Source of the DNA: Verrucomicrobiales bacterium
GTDB lineage: Bacteria > Verrucomicrobiota > Verrucomicrobiia > Verrucomicrobiales > DEV007
Assembly (NCBI GenBank): GCA_021648365.1
Contig: JAKISY010000007.1
Coordinates: 1-64,000 of the forward strand
DNA length: 64,000 nucleotides
Direction: 5' to 3'
A model generated the notes under the pieces. It was not told where the DNA came from. It did no database searches and worked only from the letters and a program-made list of their open reading frames with translations. The position numbers and the translations under genes were made by a program. Below are positions 61,563-64,000 of this stretch, piece after piece (the stretch's first letter is position 1; each line of letters opens with the position of its first letter).

Positions 61563-63752
61563 TCACTGCAAGTTAGTCAAATTTTCTAGAAATCGATTTC
61601 CCCTTAATAACTGCTCACGTTTCCACCCCTCGATTGCCTTGATTTGATCTCTGATATACTTAGTTTTAGCAGCTTCTGGCTCACCTTGAGCAAAAGGCAG
61701 TGTCAATGGTGTTAGAGTAAGCGGGTGCTGACTGGACTGCGCTAATCGATCAGCATCGAGCCATGCCTGCTTGAGATCCATCCTATTTGCAAATCGTTTA
61801 GGTAAATGATAATACGGCGTGATTTTTAGGATTTGTTGCAAGGCTTCACGATGATCCTTCAATTTTTCAGGGTGATTCCACAGATACCTGTCAATCTTGA
61901 TCGCACAATTATAGTAAAACGGATCTAGTTCAAAGGCCTGTAGATAATACCGAAACGCCTCCTCCTTCTGACCGCGATTCTCAAACACCATACCCAGTAG
62001 ATAATAGGTGCGCGGATTGTCAGGCGAGGTCTTGATCACGCGCTCAAAAACCCTCTGCGCGATGTCCCGTGCTTCTTTGTCATCAAAAGCCCCTTCACAA
62101 CCAAAACAGTGACTTTCCACTGGGCCAAAACTCACCGGCATCAGTTCAAAAGCTTTAACAAAATGCTGTTCCGCTTCTGCGATTCGACCTTGCTCTACCA
62201 GAGTTTTAGCTAGTCGCGATTGCAGACAATAGGCATTTTCAAATCGTCCTAAGGCCTTTTGATAACGACGGATCGCCTCATTGCGTAAGCCAACATACAA
62301 ATAATCATCAGCTAGCTCCCCTTCACGAATCGCCTTGGTGACATCTGTATAAAACTTAGCCTTTTCTTCATTACCCTCAGCGGCATAAACCGCCGCCAAT
62401 ACTTTGTACGCCTCCATCCGACTCTCCTTGCCCTGATCACCATCCGAAGGGTCAAGCGCAATAGCTTTTTCTACCCACTGCCTAGCTTGTGGCACTTTCC
62501 CCTGCTTCAGAGCAAGATGCGCTAACCAGATCAACGGACGCTCTTCAAAAGGGTCATACTTCATCACCTGTTGCAAAAATGCCTTCATACCCTCGCGGTG
62601 ATGTTCCAATAAATCGCGATAGTAGGGGTCGTAAGAGCCACTAGCAGCTATCAGATATTGCAGTAAAACTTCCGCTTCTGCCGCCTTTCCACTTTCACGC
62701 AAAGCCTTACAAACCTCCCGACCTAACTCTTTATTTTTAGAAGCTAACAAGCTAAGATATGTGCTTTGGTCATTGATACCTCTATCGGGCAAGGTTCCTA
62801 AAGCCGTAAGTAACGCCTGCGCGCCATCCAACTCTAATATCGCTAGCAAGTGGTACGATACAAACTGATCTTCATCCTTATCCACTTTCATCACCAAGTC
62901 CGTCAACTCACGAACTTTGCCCCATTCATTCTCTTTGCCTAACGCCTCAAACAAAAAGTCCAATCCATACGGAAAATAATTCTCATCCGATTTTGCCATT
63001 TTCCTGAGATCTTTTTCTGCTAAAAGTAATACCTTCTCTTTTAATAGCTTCCGCTCTAATATGACTGCCAGCGTGTGCAACTTTTTCAGTAAAGAAAATT
63101 TCTTATAACTCTCAGCTTCCTTCGCTTCGTCCCACAGCAATTCTATGCCCTCATCCACCCGACCCTCCGCCAAAGCAGTTTGCCATTGTTCCTGATCCTC
63201 AACATGCCTACCGTCCATTTTTTTCCATCCGGGAAATACCTCGTCCAAATAATCATCTGCAGCTTTTTTGCTACTGCCCAATACCATAAGATGACGGTGA
63301 TGCTCACGAGCCTTTCTTGCACTAGGATAACCATTGTCGTGCTTGGACAAATACGGACGCAACAATTCCCTATACATCTCAAGCGCCTTCTCCCGACCGC
63401 TTTCTCCTTGTAATACAGCCGCAAAACATTTGAGACTTTCCGCTCTTCGCTCTCTTGCACCCTCCTGCAGCCAACTACTTTTTGATTTCTGCACATCACT
63501 CTCTAGTCCTTTCCTGACCGCCTGCCAGTCCTCCGGAGATGGCAACTCAGCATAAAGATTATCAAGATCCACACGCCACGCATTATCATACAAATGCAGC
63601 CGTTCCATCCATTCATCGCTATTCTTCGCGGCAGGCTGAGGTCCCGGGTCATCTTCCATCTCCATCGTCACCAAGGATGACAAGGACGGCGGAGAGCAAG
63701 TCGGTAACAAAATGAGTAAGCAGAATAGTAGTGTTGTTTGAGCAATCTTCAC
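61563..63752 (-). CDS. TPR-repeat lipoprotein
   Basis: 729 residues. Lipoprotein signal MKIAQTTLLFCLLILLPTC with the lipobox cysteine at 19. The rest is almost entirely helical. Clear TPR pairs appear in the second half (PLIWLAHLALKQGKVPQARQWVEKAIALDPSD, GRIAEAEQHFVKAFELMPVS, NPRTYYLLGMVFENRGQKEEAFRYYLQAFELDPFYYN). Such proteins act as scaffolds at the membrane. Function unknown; it may be cotranscribed with the broken LamG gene. Confidence 0.75.
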   Translation of the reverse strand: MKIAQTTLLFCLLILLPTCSPPSLSSLVTMEMEDDPGPQPAAKNSDEWMERLHLYDNAWRVDLDNLYAELPSPEDWQAVRKGLESDVQKSKSSWLQEGARERRAESLKCFAAVLQGESGREKALEMYRELLRPYLSKHDNGYPSARKAREHHRHLMVLGSSKKAADDYLDEVFPGWKKMDGRHVEDQEQWQTALAEGRVDEGIELLWDEAKEAESYKKFSLLKKLHTLAVILERKLLKEKVLLLAEKDLRKMAKSDENYFPYGLDFLFEALGKENEWGKVRELTDLVMKVDKDEDQFVSYHLLAILELDGAQALLTALGTLPDRGINDQSTYLSLLASKNKELGREVCKALRESGKAAEAEVLLQYLIAASGSYDPYYRDLLEHHREGMKAFLQQVMKYDPFEERPLIWLAHLALKQGKVPQARQWVEKAIALDPSDGDQGKESRMEAYKVLAAVYAAEGNEEKAKFYTDVTKAIREGELADDYLYVGLRNEAIRRYQKALGRFENAYCLQSRLAKTLVEQGRIAEAEQHFVKAFELMPVSFGPVESHCFGCEGAFDDKEARDIAQRVFERVIKTSPDNPRTYYLLGMVFENRGQKEEAFRYYLQAFELDPFYYNCAIKIDRYLWNHPEKLKDHREALQQILKITPYYHLPKRFANRMDLKQAWLDADRLAQSSQHPLTLTPLTLPFAQGEPEAAKTKYIRDQIKAIEGWKREQLLRGNRFLENLTNLQ

Positions 63753-63804
63753 CTCTCACACCTAACAGATCTACTAGGTTCACAAAAGAAGTTTTTCGAT
63801 AAAT

Positions 63805-64000
63805 TCACCTCTCGTCTCCCATCAGCCATTCAGTCATTCTTAAAGCGTCCAAATTAGGTCGCACTTCATGCACTCGATGAATCTTGGCTCCCGCCGATCG
63901 AGTCAACGCCGTTAGTGTCAAAGTCGCTGCGTCGCGCTGCTGCGGACTGTCGCGTTGCAATATTCGCCCAATGAAAGATTTTCTCGATAGACCTATCAAC
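63805..64000 (-). CDS. folP: Dihydropteroate synthase, C-terminal part (cut by window end)
   Basis: The last 64 residues of the reading frame: GLSRKSFIGRIL, RDAATLTLTALTRSAGAKIHRVHEVRPNLDALRM. These are the second pterin-synthase motif with the lysine of SRKSF and the RVHEV closing strand of the TIM barrel. It joins a pterin to p-aminobenzoate in folate synthesis. The 5' part lies beyond 64000. Confidence 0.85.
   Translation of the reverse strand, partial: LIGLSRKSFIGRILQRDSPQQRDAATLTLTALTRSAGAKIHRVHEVRPNLDALRMTEWLMGDER

Overview
The window looks like chromosomal DNA of a Gram-negative member of the PVC group, most likely a marine or freshwater verrucomicrobium. This is an inference from gene content: a lysine/alanine-repeat histone H1-like protein, a thioredoxin fold fused to an SHD1-like domain, a sulfatase remnant, an acetylxylan esterase, LamG and TPR secreted proteins, a split PntAA/PntAB/PntB transhydrogenase, a monofunctional heptose kinase, and a RAYT-type REP transposase. 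Base composition is near 50 % G+C by eye. No phage, plasmid, CRISPR or large mobile island was seen, and most genes are housekeeping.

Layout. 1-973: non-coding, with decayed inverted and direct repeats. 974-3477: orphan FetB-like permease, a REP pair, a truncated sulfatase and the Trx-SHD1 protein. 3584-6442: pntAA-pntAB-pntB. 6443-10114: second REP pair, H1-like protein, trmL, rplU-rpmA, an SDR and a TPR/STN-like protein. 10294-15512: class III aminotransferase, secreted unknowns, a frameshifted small gene and a lone nuoA. 15606-24984: ruvA, an ATP-grasp-like protein, an RGG-rich protein, a SAF-domain oxidoreductase, acetylxylan esterase, manC, ruvX and truA. 24942-29740: trpC, tRNA-Gly(GCC), prmA and two transsulfuration enzymes. 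30057-31547: a short sigma-70 factor converging on rnpB, with a REP unit between them.

31589-42624 holds two minus-strand runs (dnaE-hldA-nitroreductase-DUF456 and xseB-dxs-selO) around the plus-strand hisB-hisH pair. 42774-49065 is an ArsR-type regulator divergent from a complete TolC/MFP/RND efflux operon. 49062-53235: nucleotide-sugar epimerase, outer-membrane protein plus a truncated tandem copy, zinc ribbon protein, rpsT and a two-domain secreted protein. 53256-57678: CoA-binding protein, membrane proteins, aroC and gatB. 57790-63752: the RAYT, an SGNH hydrolase, a broken LamG/propeller gene and a TPR lipoprotein. The window ends inside folP.

The main signals beyond ordinary annotation are five REP hairpin units, four with a GTAG head, in the same window as a RAYT gene that carries the same head just upstream of its start; a tandem outer-membrane gene duplication with one copy reduced to its last strands; a secreted LamG/propeller gene with one stop and one frameshift; decayed repeats at the left edge; and three convergent gene pairs that share their stop codons.
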